A DNA stretch of 64,000 nt from Pohlia nutans. Lineage: Eukaryota > Streptophyta > Bryopsida > Bryales > Mniaceae. The notes under the pieces were generated by a model. It ran no database searches and was not told the DNA's origin. It saw only the letters and a list, made by a program, of their open reading frames with translations. The stretch is taken from contig CM040088.1 of assembly GCA_022496805.1 (NCBI GenBank), positions 19,623,001-19,687,000 of the forward strand, read 5' to 3'. The translations under genes were made by a program, and so were the position numbers. This document shows positions 1 through 11,812 of the stretch, piece by piece. Positions within the stretch are counted from its first letter, which is position 1, and each line of letters opens with the position of its first letter.

Positions 1-1054
1 AGAACTGAGCTTTCGAACTTGGCTCACATGCATAGACTTTGCAAGGGCACAAGCAATTGCATTGACTCTCACTGCATGACATTTTACTTTCAAGCAGCCC
101 ACCTGTTGCACAAGTCTAACACAGATTCACCATTGTCTGCAAGTTATGCAGGACCTCCACATGTCAAAATTTACTTTGATTGTGTGCAAGTTATGTGAGG
201 TAGTCCGCCCTATTCGTAATATGTGATTATTTGTGATACCTATTAGAGCCCCCATATGCGCTATTACCTTACTCTTTTATTGTCATTTTGACCAAAAAAT
301 ATAAGAATGGGGTGTGAAAGTGGTACTTCTGGGTGAAAAATTGGTAGTTTAAGATTATGAATTAATTTTAGATGGTCAATATAGAGAACTATCCAAATCA
401 TGTGGTCAAATTAGACTTTTAGGAGCCATTAGAGAAAGTGTATGCCAAATTAGACTTCTAGGAAATAAATGGATGCATGGAAATGAAGTTCTAAATATAG
501 ATTTATATAAAAATTTGGGCATGTCAACTATTCAACCCAAGCTCTCAGACATGAGGTCAAGGTTTTGGTTGAAGTTTCGATCGGATAGCCCTATGAAAAC
601 AATTTTAAAGCTTGGCTTCTATATACAACTAGGCCGATACAAGATTTGTGCCAGCAACCAATGCTAAGTACTTCTACACAATTTATTTCAATGGAATCAA
701 TTGATGCCTTAATGTGAATATATAATTTAGTAGTTTAAAATTTTCTCAACTGTAATTGAAAGAGGGACCATGAATCAAAATCTATACAAAGATTTTTGAT
801 TCAAAATCAACCTCTATTGTAACTAATTTTTTTCATCACCTACCATATGACAGCCATTGAAACGGCCTTTTTTTTTTCTTCTTGATTTGGGAGGTTTGAT
901 TGTTGAAGCTCAAGGTAAATTGGATCAAGGGCATGATTGGAGGCATGAAAACATGCCCTAAATTGACCAAAATGTCTTATATTTACTATGGGTGATAGTC
1001 TTGTTGGCATTGTGTGTTGAACTTGTTTACGGCCATGACGTTGACAATTCATAA
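1..1054. other. AT-rich DNA without a recognisable gene
   Basis: I see no convincing coding region or repeat structure here. The short open frames on both strands have no recognisable motif. Confidence 0.5.
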
Positions 1055-1346
1055 AGGTGTCACATCAAACTTGGGTTCACTTTAAACAACCTCGATTGAA
1101 TCACATATTAGAAGAGAAAACCTTGATTTGAAGATAGAAGTCCTTTTTGGGCTTGCCTTATTTTCAACCAGGGTTCAATTTGTCATTCAATGTTTTCAAC
1201 CCACAACGATTTGTTTACAACTTGAACGCGCGTTGAAGAATGAACAAACCTAAAAGGGATTTCCTATCTTCAAGTGTTGGTTTTCTCTTCTTGTCTATGG
1301 TTCAACTTAGGTCATTAAAAGTGAACCCAAGTTTGGTGTGATAACC
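1055..1346. mobile_element. Palindromic MITE-like element
   Basis: The left arm beginning GGTGTCACATCAAACTTGGG is matched in inverted orientation by the sequence ending at 1346. The two arms are each about 130-140 bp and meet near 1200, so nearly the whole element is a foldback. It has no coding capacity, and I could not fix a target-site duplication. Superfamily unknown. Confidence 0.65.
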
Positions 1347-1536
1347 TTAGTATATATAACCAATTGTGAAACAATTGACAAGCAAAATGAAGAATTGTGA
1401 TTTGGGGGTTGGTGTGCGTGTGGGAGCTACTATTTAGGCAGCAGTTGCCCTTGATTGGGCGAATTATTTAAAAAAATATTATGAACCGGCAACCTGTCTA
1501 CGCCAGGTCCAATGCTAGCGGGCCCTAGCCGTTTTA

Positions 1537-1569
1537 ATATATATATATATACATATATTATATTATATA

Positions 1570-1643
<74 letters not shown>
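1537..1643. repeat. (TA)n microsatellite
   Basis: An almost pure TA tract, interrupted a few times before 1582 and perfect after that. The open frames that read Ile-Tyr repeats through it are artefacts of the repeat. Confidence 0.97.
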
Positions 1644-1646
<3 letters not shown>

Positions 1647-1714
1647 CAAACTAAACCATATGCCCCTGCTTCACAAAGTTTTTTGATTCCTTTGGACAAC
1701 CCCATTCCACCCTT

Positions 1715-2297
1715 TTAACCCCAAAACATCGTCACCCCTCTCCAGATTTGGAGAATTTCAGAAATGTCCTATAAAATGTAACTAAGTGGGATATTTTGAA
1801 CTTGATGTATAAATAAAAGTTATACATTATGAGTTTTAGATTCTATTCATACGGTTAAATTTATGATTGCTATTACCAATATTTATGTATAAATTTTGAA
1901 TTTTGAAATTCAAAATTCAAAATTCTTTTGTAATTGGATTACAAATAAGATATTGACAATCTCTGGACGAAACTTGTTGTGATTGGTTGAAATGCAATAT
2001 CCCAAGTGTAGTGATTTTTGGAGATGTTTTGGTTGCTTAATTTTATGAGTTGACTTTTTGAAGACCACATCTGCACTGAAATCTTTGAAATCTTGGGCAA
2101 ATCACTACAACATGAAATGAGGCATAAAAAATCCACAATTCATCACCTTTCTAATTGGATCACACAAACATGAAGTAACTTCCCACAAAATACGTAGTAA
2201 AAAATGCACTCTACAAAAAGTGCATGACGGATGAGAAGAATGTGGTTGTTTCTGTACATCGTCCTAAATATGGACGCTTGGTCCTCTTAGGGGTTAA
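1715..2297 (-). mobile_element. TTAA-type (piggyBac-like) MITE, family A, copy 1
   Basis: The element is flanked by TTAA on both sides and ends in TTAGGGGTTAA. It is an inverted copy of the element next to it at 2294-2868; the two share the TTAA at 2294-2297. Diagnostic internal phrases shared by all family A copies include 'aagatattgacaat' and 'gagttgactttt'. It carries no transposase. The TTAA target and CCC-starting ends are the known signature of piggyBac-type elements; Kolobok elements also use TTAA, so the superfamily is an inference. Confidence 0.8.
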
Positions 2298-2868
2298 CCC
2301 CTAAACGTCCAACCGTTTGAGAAAGTGGACGATGTACATAATCAAACACAATTTTCCATCCGTCATTGACTTTTTCTGGTGTGGGTTTATTAATATATAT
2401 TTTATGGGAAGTTAGCTTCATGTATGTGTGATCCGATTAGAAAGGGGATGATTTGTGAAATTTTAATGCCTTATTTCATGTTGTAGTGATTCACCCAAAA
2501 ATTCAAAGATTTCAGTGTAAAAGTGAACTTTAAAAAGCCAACTCATAATTATGCAACCAAAACATCTCCAAAAATCACTACAGTTAGAGTATTACTTTTC
2601 AACCCATCACAACAAATTTCATCCACAAATTGTCAATATCTTATTCGTAATCAAATTACAAAAAAAATTCAAGTTTCAAGTTTCAAATTTTATACAAAAA
2701 TATTGGTGATAGCAATCATAGATCTAACGATATGAATAAAATCTAAAATTCATAATGTACAACTTTTATCTAGACATCAAGTTCAAAGTACCCCTCTAGA
2801 TTGCATTTTATGATGCATCTTTGCAAAACTGGCGAATTTGGAGAGGAGTGAGGACGTTTAGGGGTTAA
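2294..2868 (+). mobile_element. TTAA-type (piggyBac-like) MITE, family A, copy 2
   Basis: Starts TTAACCCCTAAACGTCC and ends GGACGTTTAGGGGTTAA, a perfect inverted pair. At 575 bp it is the best-preserved family A copy in the window. It shares one TTAA with family A copy 1 on its left and another with the family B element on its right, so three elements stand in a row with no spacer. Confidence 0.88.
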
Positions 2869-3600
2869 CCCCTAAACGCCGCCGAGACCAAAAACTGGCT
2901 TATGAATGAAGTCGACTGTTCAATTCCAACTGTTGCGTGGATGATTTCCATCCAATTCTTTATGTGAAGGGCTTTGCTTGGTGATGCCACCCCTTCAAGT
3001 TAAATTCAAATCATTCAAGCTATTTTTAGATTTTACATGGGGTCCCAACTACAAAAAGAGTCGTAAAAACGGTTCACCGTGTAGTGTATTTTGAATTTTT
3101 TTGCTTGTTCTACTTAAACTAAATTTAGGCCATGAAAATGAGTTCCATTGCATTTGAGCTTATCTAACAAAATGAAGCTTGCCAAGTCTAGTTTCTACTC
3201 CACTTTGAGTTTTTGGAAAAATTTAAAAATTGAGTGTTTTATTGTAGTTACAAGTTTGGTAGGTATCACCAAGGTGTAGCAAAATTTTCTAAATTTAGAT
3301 ACACGGATGATTTTCATTAACTAAACTTTTCTTCATTGTAATTTACACCTTAAGTAAAAAAATCGGAATTTTCTAGTACATTTTGTAATTGATATAGATT
3401 TTCTTCACAATCACTTCATAAAACCATAGTAATTTCAAATTTTCACCAAAATTTATGAAAAATTCATGATTTGTAGTAGACATGTGACTTCATCTACTAA
3501 AAATATAAATTTGAATTCTTGTATTATTTTTAGTAAAAAAATTGAGTGCGACATATAAAACATGATTCCACGGTCATAGGCCCAACCTTTTAGGGGTTAA
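2865..3600 (+). mobile_element. TTAA-type MITE, family B
   Basis: Begins TTAACCCCTAAACGCC and ends TTTTAGGGGTTAA. Its internal sequence differs from family A but matches the left part of the element at 4280-5316. It is 736 bp and non-coding. Confidence 0.8.
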
Positions 3601-4002
3601 GGGTTAAGGTCCGTGAGATGGAAGCCCACATGAGCCTTGGTATTTGGATCAGGACTGCAGGAGCTCTCACCACTTGGAATTTGGCCATGACCAGGAACAA
3701 AGCCCAAGGCAATGTGCTTTCCTATCCGATTCCTCTCTCCCTGCATTTTGGAACTGGTGTATTTTATTCCATCTACAGTAGACCGTTTGTGAAATGTTGG
3801 AACCAATTATATCTCTCCAATTTTATGATTCTCCTTTCCGCTTTGTATCCTTCGGATAAGTACCATGTCTCTCATCCAAAACAACAAGAATAACTTTTGC
3901 CTTTAGTTAACCCTTTAAAGGTCCAGAGAGCCCTTTCTGACAAGTATTATACAATAATATTCTATTGTATTTGGCATTGTTCCACACCTCCTATGGGTTT
4001 AA
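3601..4002. other. Spacer with one isolated TTAA-element end
   Basis: No gene recognised. At 3907 the sequence TTAACCCTTTAAAGGTCC looks like another TTAA-type left end whose partner I could not find. The 9-bp target duplication TGGGTTTAA of the neighbouring Mutator-type element sits at 3994-4002. Confidence 0.45.
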
Positions 4003-4274
4003 GGATTTCTCTAGAACCCCCAGTGGTTTTGAATGGGGACAAAAGTGCCCCCTATTTTTGTCCGGTTCAGGCCCCACCTTAAAAAACAACCCCCTCCTCC
4101 AATGGTTTTTTATTCCCAAGTAGGTCCCTCTAGGGTAATTTGGGGCCGTAGGTCCCAAATTACCCAAAAAAATTGCCAAAAAAGCACCGAAGGTGCCCAA
4201 AATGGAAATTCCAGAAAAAAGGAGTGGATGAATAGTGCCCGCATTCAAGACAACCGGGGGATTTAGAGACGGGG
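4003..4274. mobile_element. Mutator-type MITE with 9-bp target duplication
   Basis: The 9-bp sequence TGGGTTTAA stands directly before (3994-4002) and directly after (4275-4283) the element. The right end reads GGATTTAGAGACGGGG, and the left end is a diverged inverted match. The element is related, in opposite orientation, to the one at 13264-13541. A 9-bp duplication with inverted ends is typical of Mutator-like elements. The right-hand duplication includes the TTAA of the next element. Confidence 0.8.
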
Positions 4275-4279
4275 TGGGT

Positions 4280-5316
4280 TTAACCCCTATACGCCGCCCA
4301 TATCAAAATTTGGCTTGTAAATGCACTAGTAGAAAAGGTCGCGCTCCCCAGGGAGATGCCCAAGCAAAATCGTTGTGCATGCATGGAATTGGACACCACA
4401 TGCCTAGGCAACTCCCTCGGCAATGCTACCTTTTCTACTAGTGATGGAACTTACTATTCAATTCCAACTGCTTCGTGAATGATTTCCATCCATTTCTTGT
4501 TGTGAAGGATTTTGCTTGGTCATGCCACCTCTTCAAGTTAAATTCAAATCATTCAAGCTATTTTTAAATTTTATATGGGGTCCCAACTACAAAAAGAGCT
4601 GTAAAAACAGTTCACCGAGTAGTGTATTTTGGATTTTTATGCTTATTTTGATTAACCTATGTTTGGGCCATGAAATGAGTTCTATTGTATTATTTTGAGC
4701 TTAACTACCAAAATGAAGCTTGCCAAGTCTAGTTTCTATTCCATTGAAATTGATTATTTTATTGCAGTTACAAATTTGGTGGGTATTACCATGGTTTAGC
4801 AAAAAAATCTAAATTCATATACACAGATGATTCTCGTTAACTAAAAATTTCTTCATTGTAATTTACACTGTTGGTAAAAAAACCACAATTTTTTTTAGTA
4901 CATTCTGTAATTGAAATGAATTTTCTTTATAACCAATTCACCAAAAATACCTAAGATGTTAGTTCAAAAGTGTTCTTGAAAAAATCAACTCATGAAACTA
5001 AACAACCAAAAACTCTCCAAAAATCACTACACTTAGAGTATTACATTTCAACCCATGACAACAAATTTTATCCACAAATTGTCAATGTCTTATTCGTAAT
5101 CAATTTACAAAAGAATTTCAAATTTCAAGTTTTAAATCTTATACAAATTTTTTTGTGATTGCAAATACAGATCTAACTGTATGGATAGAATCTAATATTC
5201 ATAATGTACAACTATTATTCATACATCAAGTTCAAAATATCCTTCCTATTTGCATTCTATAATGCATCTTTGCAAAACTGTCGTATTTGGACTGGGTGAG
5301 GACCTTTAGGGGTTAA
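4280..5316 (+). mobile_element. Chimeric TTAA-type element (left family B, right family A)
   Basis: Flanked by TTAA with the usual CCCCTA and TTAGGGG ends. From 4284 to about 4930 it follows family B (2865-3600); from about 4930 to 5316 it follows the right half of family A (2294-2868). The switch is abrupt, as if two elements recombined or one end was exchanged. A CACTA-type MITE sits inside at 4324-4443. Confidence 0.75.
4324..4443. mobile_element. CACTA-type MITE nested in a TTAA element
   Basis: 120 bp with perfect inverted ends, CACTAGTAGAAAAGG on the left and CCTTTTCTACTAGTG on the right. It is flanked by a 3-bp duplication ATG (4321-4323 and 4444-4446). Family B at 2865-3600 lacks it and shows the empty site. 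Both the ends and the 3-bp duplication are diagnostic of the CACTA (En/Spm) superfamily. Confidence 0.92.
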
Positions 5317-5375
5317 GTAAGATATACACATCAATATATTCGCATATTTTGAAATCAAGTAAACTTTGACTATGC

Positions 5376-6185
5376 TTAACCCCTAAGCGTCCCTAGCTTT
5401 TTTGGGCTTAAAAACATCATCACTTTTGATGTGTTGTAGGTCTAAATGTAAGTGAGGTATAGAAATCTCAATTGTACAATCTTGTAATATACATATTGTA
5501 GATGATGTGGATCAAATTTGGAGTCATTTGGCCATATAGATTGCAAGATCATAGTGTTTTAGTGCTAAAAAAGGATGCTAAATTTTTTCCTAGCAACACA
5601 GTTAGAGGTGAAATTCGTTTTCAAAATTACTCAAATGAAAAAACTTTCAACTATAAAGTAGTTCAAAATCATCATATAAACACAGTGGTACAAAAAAAAC
5701 TCATGAATTTTTTAATGTGCCCTAAAATGGCCTTGCAATGTCAAAAAGTAGCCTGAAAAGTGACCCATTTGACCCAAAAAGCAAAAAGTGTTCAAAAGAG
5801 ACCTGTGCACTAATATGTTGTTATTTCAAAACAACATGGATTGAAATGAAAATTTACCATGATAATTAGACTTCAAGGGGAATCTAACCCAATAATTGTT
5901 ATTGAAAACGGACATGGGATGAAGGAGATACAAGTCCCCGAAGTTGCAGCCCTCAAAATGCACAAAACTGTCCAAAAAAAAGGACCCTAGTTTCAAATGA
6001 TCACCAAAAGTTCAATACATCTTGGATTGACCTCAAATTTTTACAACACATTCCATACATTATGCAGTTTGTTTTTGCAAAATTTCATTGAAATCGGACA
6101 CTTTTTGCAAAAGTTACAACTCTTCGAAGGTGAATGTACCCCAAAAAACGTTCAAAATATGAACGTCGGGACGGTTAGGGGTTAA
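5376..6185. mobile_element. TTAA-type element, family C
   Basis: The left end TTAACCCCTAAGCGTCCC is mirrored by GGGACGGTTAGGGGTTAA on the right. It is 810 bp. The open frame at 5502-5756 inside it has no recognisable motif and I do not treat it as a gene. Confidence 0.75.
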
Positions 6186-6374
6186 TTCCATGAGGTTTTT
6201 TCCAATCATGTTTATTTTATTTTTTGATGTGTGAAATGAATATCTTTATGTTTTGGTCTTTTAAATTTCTAATTTTAGGTTAATGTTGTCATCCGAATTG
6301 AGGAAAGACCAAATAATGATATGAGGAGCACTTTTTGATGACCTACTTTGTAGCAATGAATTTTTTTGTTAATT

Positions 6375-6570
6375 CACTACAACAAAACATGGTAAAATAC
6401 CTTTCAATATTTTCCAACGGTATATTACACGCCCCAAAATTCTGAAAATTGTAGTAAGAAATTGCAAAAGAAGTTAACAGCTCACTACGCGCACATGCAC
6501 AAAAACGTGGCAAAAGGAACAACATTCAATTTTGAGTGCGGTTTTTTTTTTACCATGTTTTGTTATAGTG
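6375..6570. mobile_element. CACTA-like MITE with ~24-bp inverted ends
   Basis: The left end CACTACAACAAAACATGG is matched by CCATGTTTTGTTATAGTG on the right with one mismatch over about 24 bp. It is 196 bp and non-coding. The CAC...GTG ends suggest the CACTA group, but the flanks (ATT and GTT) do not give a clear 3-bp duplication. Confidence 0.75.
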
Positions 6571-7722
6571 GTTAGATCAACTGAGGTAATAAATTATACA
6601 TTTTGCTTCATTTTGGTATACACTATGATGGAAATTTAAAAAGTTGTAAACCCTCCCCCCAAACAGCAGTGACTACCCATAGTCAGGAAATGACATTTTT
6701 CAAGTTTTTATTTTTTGTCGAAATTGAGGGTAGAGATCGTGTTCTAGTATTGTTTGATACATTTCATTTGCAATATTGAGGTTTACTAAGGAAAATTTCA
6801 AAGACAAAGACCTCGATATTGTCCTAGTGTAATAAAACTTACTATTTTGGGAAACTAATGATATTCTCTCATTTGGAAATTTTTCCTTTTTAAAATTTAA
6901 AATAGAATGTCTAGTTCTAACCAATCATACCAAATTTCAAATTCTAAAAATAGAATTTGTAATTTTGGTGAATTCTAAATGACAAATGCTTCTAAATTCA
7001 CAAAATTAGTATCTAAAACTATTTTTGGAAGTTTGACCGTACAAATAATTACTAAACATCATGCTTCTCATTTTCTCTTTTGGACAAACTTCATCAAAGT
7101 TGTAGAAGTAACACTTTATCTAGGTTTTGCCCTTACTCCTGTGTCATTTAGGGGTTATCGCGACCCCTGAATTACTGTGACTCACACTCTCACAACAATG
7201 ACAATATTCGGTGTACAGTAGTGAATAAGCATCTCCTGCCTGTAAAAGAGACCATTTTTCCAGAAACTTGGTTAGAAATTTCTCTAACCAAAAATATCTT
7301 TCCATTCTGAATTCAAGTGTCTGAATTTGTATTCCGGCGTATGCTGGCAACTTCAGTGTTCCATGAAATTGGTCTTCCTTGGTGTGAGCTTTTAATTTGT
7401 TGCCCCAGAAAGATCTATTTCTTGGAACAGTTAGCAAAGTGCATATCAGCTTGTCATCAGAGTGTGTACCGTACCCGGCTGTTAGGGTCGGCATCTCATG
7501 TCGAATATAATTTTTTTTCAATTTCTTTTATCAACAGATGCCAAATTCTTCGAATATGTTTTTTAAGATTCTCATTTTCACCATATAGAATGATTTAAAA
7601 ATAAAAAATAAAAAATATCCTAAAGATTAGGACCTCTCTTCTTATAATTATGTTTGTCGATCTTGACGAGTGACTACGGTAACTCATCATTGTACCAAAG
7701 ATGCAAACTCAAACATCAAACA
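6571..7722. other. Mostly AT-rich spacer with one unrecognised open frame
   Basis: A TTAA-like end (TTAGGGGTTAT) lies near 7149. A minus-strand open frame at 7144-7521 (125 codons) is long for this base composition, but I recognise no motif in it, and frames on the plus strand overlap it. I leave it uncalled. Confidence 0.35.
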
Positions 7723-8195
7723 TTAACCCCTAAACGTCTTCACCCTGTCCAGATTGGGCAATTCTTTGAAGGTGCATTATAAAATGCAACTAAGAGGGGA
7801 TATTTTGAACTTGATGAATGAATGAAAGTTGTACATAATGAATTCTAGATTCTATCCATATGGTTAGATCTGCGATTGCTATTACTAATATTTTTTTTTA
7901 TAAAATTTGAAACTTCAAATTCAAAATTCTTTTGTAACTTGATTACAAATAAGATATTGACAATCTGTGGATGAAATTTGTTGTGATGGGTTAAAATGTA
8001 ATACTCACATTGTAGTGATTTTTGGAGGTTTTTTGGTTGCTTCATTTTATGAGTTGACTTTTTAAAGAGCACTTTAAGTCTAAAATCTTTGAAATTTTTG
8101 GTGAAGCATTGCAACGTGAAATGAGGCACAATTTTTTCTCAAATCATCCCCTTTCTAATTGGATCACAAATGTATGAAGCTAACTTCCTACATAA
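7723..8195 (-). mobile_element. TTAA-type MITE, family A, partial copy
   Basis: Starts TTAACCCCTAAACGTC and follows family A in the inverted orientation through the conserved 'aagatattgacaat' segment to about 8195, where similarity stops. A decayed end (TTTAGGGGTA) occurs near 8380, but I cannot show that it belongs to this copy. Confidence 0.7.
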
Positions 8196-9935
8196 CATTG
8201 AGAGTTCCATGAGAGAAACAAGGAATGAAGATTTGTATATAGTGTTTACTCTCTCACTCTCATGTTCCTCTTCTTTCTTGTTTCCACCTTCTCTTCCTCT
8301 TCTCTTAAAATTTCATTGGAAGGATGTTTGGGGGGGGGGGGGTCTGCTGTTTATACCCGCTAGTTAGGTGAACCAGTTTAGGGGTATGTGCACTAGAACG
8401 TGAAGCAAACAAATTAGGAATTCAATTTGAGAAGGTGCAACATCAAAATTTATGAAGCTCACAAAATTGATTGACATCCACTACGGTTCAATGGCCTAAA
8501 AATAGTAACATAGAGGAAACGCGGATTTTTTTTGTTAAAAAGGAACATGTTTGAGTATTACATTTCAGCCCTATAGTCCCCTTGATTTGCGATCAATCGA
8601 CCTCTTTGGGTTGATTCAACAAAACACCCGTTGGACCAAGGAACATTATCGATTAGGCAAAAAATAGCATATTTAAGTAACCTCAAATTCCGTGGTCAAT
8701 CTCCTTTTTTCAAGGTAATGTGAAGCGAATTCAGATCAGGATGGTTATTTTAGCTAATCACAAATTTTAGAGCGTTGTGGTCAATCTTCATAGTTCATAG
8801 TGTGAAGTGGCCCTAAGTTACTATAACTATAAGTCAATTACATTTCCTCGGTTTTGCCTTCATAGCATAATATTGGTAGAGCAATGGGAGCCAACACCGT
8901 TTTGCAATAGGACCACAATCTAGTTACAATTAGAAACTAAGTTTTATGTGGCAATGACACAGTGGTCCCAAAATGCATGGAATACAAATGGCATTCCTTC
9001 ATTACTTAGAAAAGTGAAGATTCTCTTTCGATCCAATTTCAAAAGGATGTCCATTGCACTGCTCTATCATGCTATGTTTTGTTTGGTTCGATGGATAATT
9101 TTCTCTTCTTGCAGTGGAATAAATTATTCATTTGTTTCAAAAACTTAACAAGTTATTTTTACCAATTTTTAATTACAAAAATAGAAGAAAAGTCGATTTA
9201 ATGGTGAGAATTTACAGGGAACCGTTTCCATTGGTCCCCACGCCAGGTGTCAGGTGGGAGGGGCGTCCAGCTCACCCCAATCCCAGTCCAGCTCGGTTTT
9301 TTGGTACAGATGCCACAAGGAGCTGATCCAGAGGACCAGGGGTCTGGGACCATCTGCCGGCAAGGGAGCTCAAAAGTGCAACTGCTGTTTGATACCAAAT
9401 GCTTATCCACATGACCTACAAATTAGCAAAAAAGCAACAGCATCAGTCAGTGACTCAGTGTCACAGCAAACAACAACAATATTTTAGAGCCAACCAGATC
9501 TGTACACTTGGCAGCAGTAAAAACCTCCACTATGACAACAAGCTCGTTAAATTCCCCAAGTGCCACGCACTCATTAACTGCCAGGTGTCACTTACGCTTC
9601 AACCAAATGCACTCTCATCTCGTTGTTATCACACTCTCTAATATCACATTACAATATTTACAAAGAATATTTAGGATCATGTACATAACTTATATGATTG
9701 GACACTTTCCACATGCCAAGTTCTGAACTCTGGTTACCAGAGGTGTTATAAACGAGTTCTGAGTATGTTCATATCCCTCAAGAGTTCCCACTAACTACCA
9801 ATTTCTGTGCAAGTTCTGTTCCCCAAGATTTGAGTACTTGAGAACCGTTCCCTAGGATCCCATCCCTGCTGTGCTCACGGAGCTTTGATGTGAAGTGTGC
9901 ATGCTGTGACTAAGACCTGTGGCCAAGATCAGACT
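8196..9935. other. Spacer without recognisable gene
   Basis: Contains a run of 13 G at 8330-8342 and, near 8794-8812, the sequence AGTGTGAAGTGGCCC, which matches in inverse the end of the element at 31163. The segment 9200-9870 is less AT-rich and non-repetitive but shows no conserved protein motif in six frames. Confidence 0.4.
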
Positions 9936-10482
9936 TTAACCCCTAAACGTCCCAGCGTCCAGTTTCTGGACGTTTGTTGGTCAAACCCAATTTTGATCTT
10001 GAAGATGACTTTTGTTGCTAATACACCCAACTAAGAAAGTGAAGTTTATTAAGTCTAGTTTGTACTCCACTTTTCAAATCTTAAAAATTCCAATTATTGA
10101 GTATTTTATTGCTTGTGCAAGCTTTGTAGCTCAAGGTTTGAATTACACTACATAGGATGTTCACCTTTCGAATTTCAAAATTTAAATAAAAAAATTCTAT
10201 GGAAATCATATCATGTGATTCTCCATTGTAATTTGTACCTGCTCCCAAAAAAATATTAAATTTTTAAAGCTTTTTTGTAATAAAATTTATTTTTTGAAGT
10301 ATTTGAGTTAAAATTTTGTTAAAAAGGCCGTATTAAATCAAAAAAATCTGAAAATTTCAAGACTGATAGGAAACATTCAATTCCATGCATGAAAAATATT
10401 ACAAAATATATTTTGATAAATCTTGAAGGCTAAATTGTGTAGTTTGACTTTCCTACAAAGGAGTGGTACGTTTAAGGGTTAA
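9936..10482 (+). mobile_element. TTAA-type element, family G, left copy
   Basis: Starts TTAACCCCTAAACGTCCC and ends ACGTTTAAGGGTTAA. An inverted copy of the same family stands at 11286-11812. Together they flank the element at 10479-11289 and share TTAA sites with it. Confidence 0.78.
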
Positions 10483-11289
10483 CCCTTTAGTGCCCAGAGT
10501 GGTTTTGGAGAAACCACACTTTTTTTCTGTGATGTTTTCTTAAGACTCTCGCTGTCAAAATTAGGGATACCATTAATAGAATCCAACCGTATGAATGTAA
10601 GTATAGCTTAATGAAATATGTGTTGGTTAAATCTTGGTAAGATTGGACTATTGGATTGGAAGATTATAGTATGTCTTTGAACCGAATAATGAACACTCAA
10701 AAATGAGATTTTGGGGGGTGTGTGACTTCAAGGTTAAATAGAATTTGGGTTAAATTTTCAAAAATGAAAGTGAAGATGTTCAGCAATGACCTGTGCCAAC
10801 ACCTCTCTATTGCAGTCTTTCATGTCAAGAACGGACTCATACATAATTATTGTGAATTTTATAAGTGAGAGTGACTTATCCATGTACGGTTTAGGACAAA
10901 ATTTATACGTTCAAATAAGAAAGGAGTTGGTACATTGATCCAGATCGGACCACATACACTAATGGAACATGAACAAGAGAACACAATCCAAAAAAATAAA
11001 TACAACAAAACAAACTTCCAAACACAAGAAATACCACATAGTATGTGTGTTGTATTTGTAAGTATTTGTTGCATTTTGAGGTATTTGCAGTATTTTGGTG
11101 TTTTGTACATAGGTATTTGGATAGCTAAGAAAGTCAGATTCCAAAGTTTCTTTTTGCATCATCCGCAGAATCAAAAGTTACACATCTGAACTTCAGACAC
11201 CAGATTGAGATGGTTTACAGATTTTCCAGCATTTCATTTTCTAGTGATCTAGTGACCACTTAGTGGTTACCTGGGCACTAAAGGGTTAA
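10479..11289. mobile_element. TTAA-type element, family H, between two inverted G copies
   Basis: Perfect 19-bp inverted ends: TTAACCCTTTAGTGCCCAG on the left and its complement ending at 11289. A small hairpin (GTGGTTT/AAACCAC) follows the left end. The 811 bp hold no recognisable gene. Confidence 0.85.
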
Positions 11290-11812
11290 CGTCCCATTCC
11301 TTTGTAGAACAATCAAACTACACTTTTATACAAAGTTCAGCTTCAAGATTTGTTAAAATGAATTTTTATAATATTTTTCATGCATGAAATTGTATGTTTC
11401 CTACTGGTCCTGAAATTTTCCAATTTTTCTGATACAAAATGAACTTTTTACAAATTTTTAGGTCAAATACTTCAAGAAATTCATATTAATTACAAAAAAT
11501 CTTCCAAAAATATAAAATTTCTAGAACATGTGCAAATGACAATGGAGAATCACATGATATATTTAAAATTTACAATTCAAAAAGTGAACATCCTATGCAG
11601 TGTAATTCAGACCTTGAGCTACATAGCTTGCAACAGAAATAAAATATTCAAAACTTGAAATTTATAAGATCCAAAAAGTGAAGTGCAAACTAGACTCGAT
11701 AAACTTCATTTTCTCAATTGAAAGCAATAGCAAAAAACTTCATCTTCAAGGTCAAAATTGGCTTTGACCAACAAACATCTACTATTTGGATGCGCGGTCC
11801 TTAAAGGGTTAA
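11286..11812 (-). mobile_element. TTAA-type element, family G, right inverted copy
   Basis: Runs in the opposite orientation to 9936-10482. Its outer end reads GGTCCTTAAAGGGTTAA. Its inner end (TTAACGTCCC) has lost several bases compared with the left copy, probably at the junction with element H. Confidence 0.75.

Noticed and set aside
1430..1718. Open frames through the TA tract, and similar ones at 60293-60641
   Set aside because: They encode Ile-Tyr repeats on both strands, a plain consequence of (TA)n.
7144..7521. 125-codon minus-strand open frame as a gene
   Set aside because: No motif recognised, overlapping plus-strand frames, no splice or promoter context.
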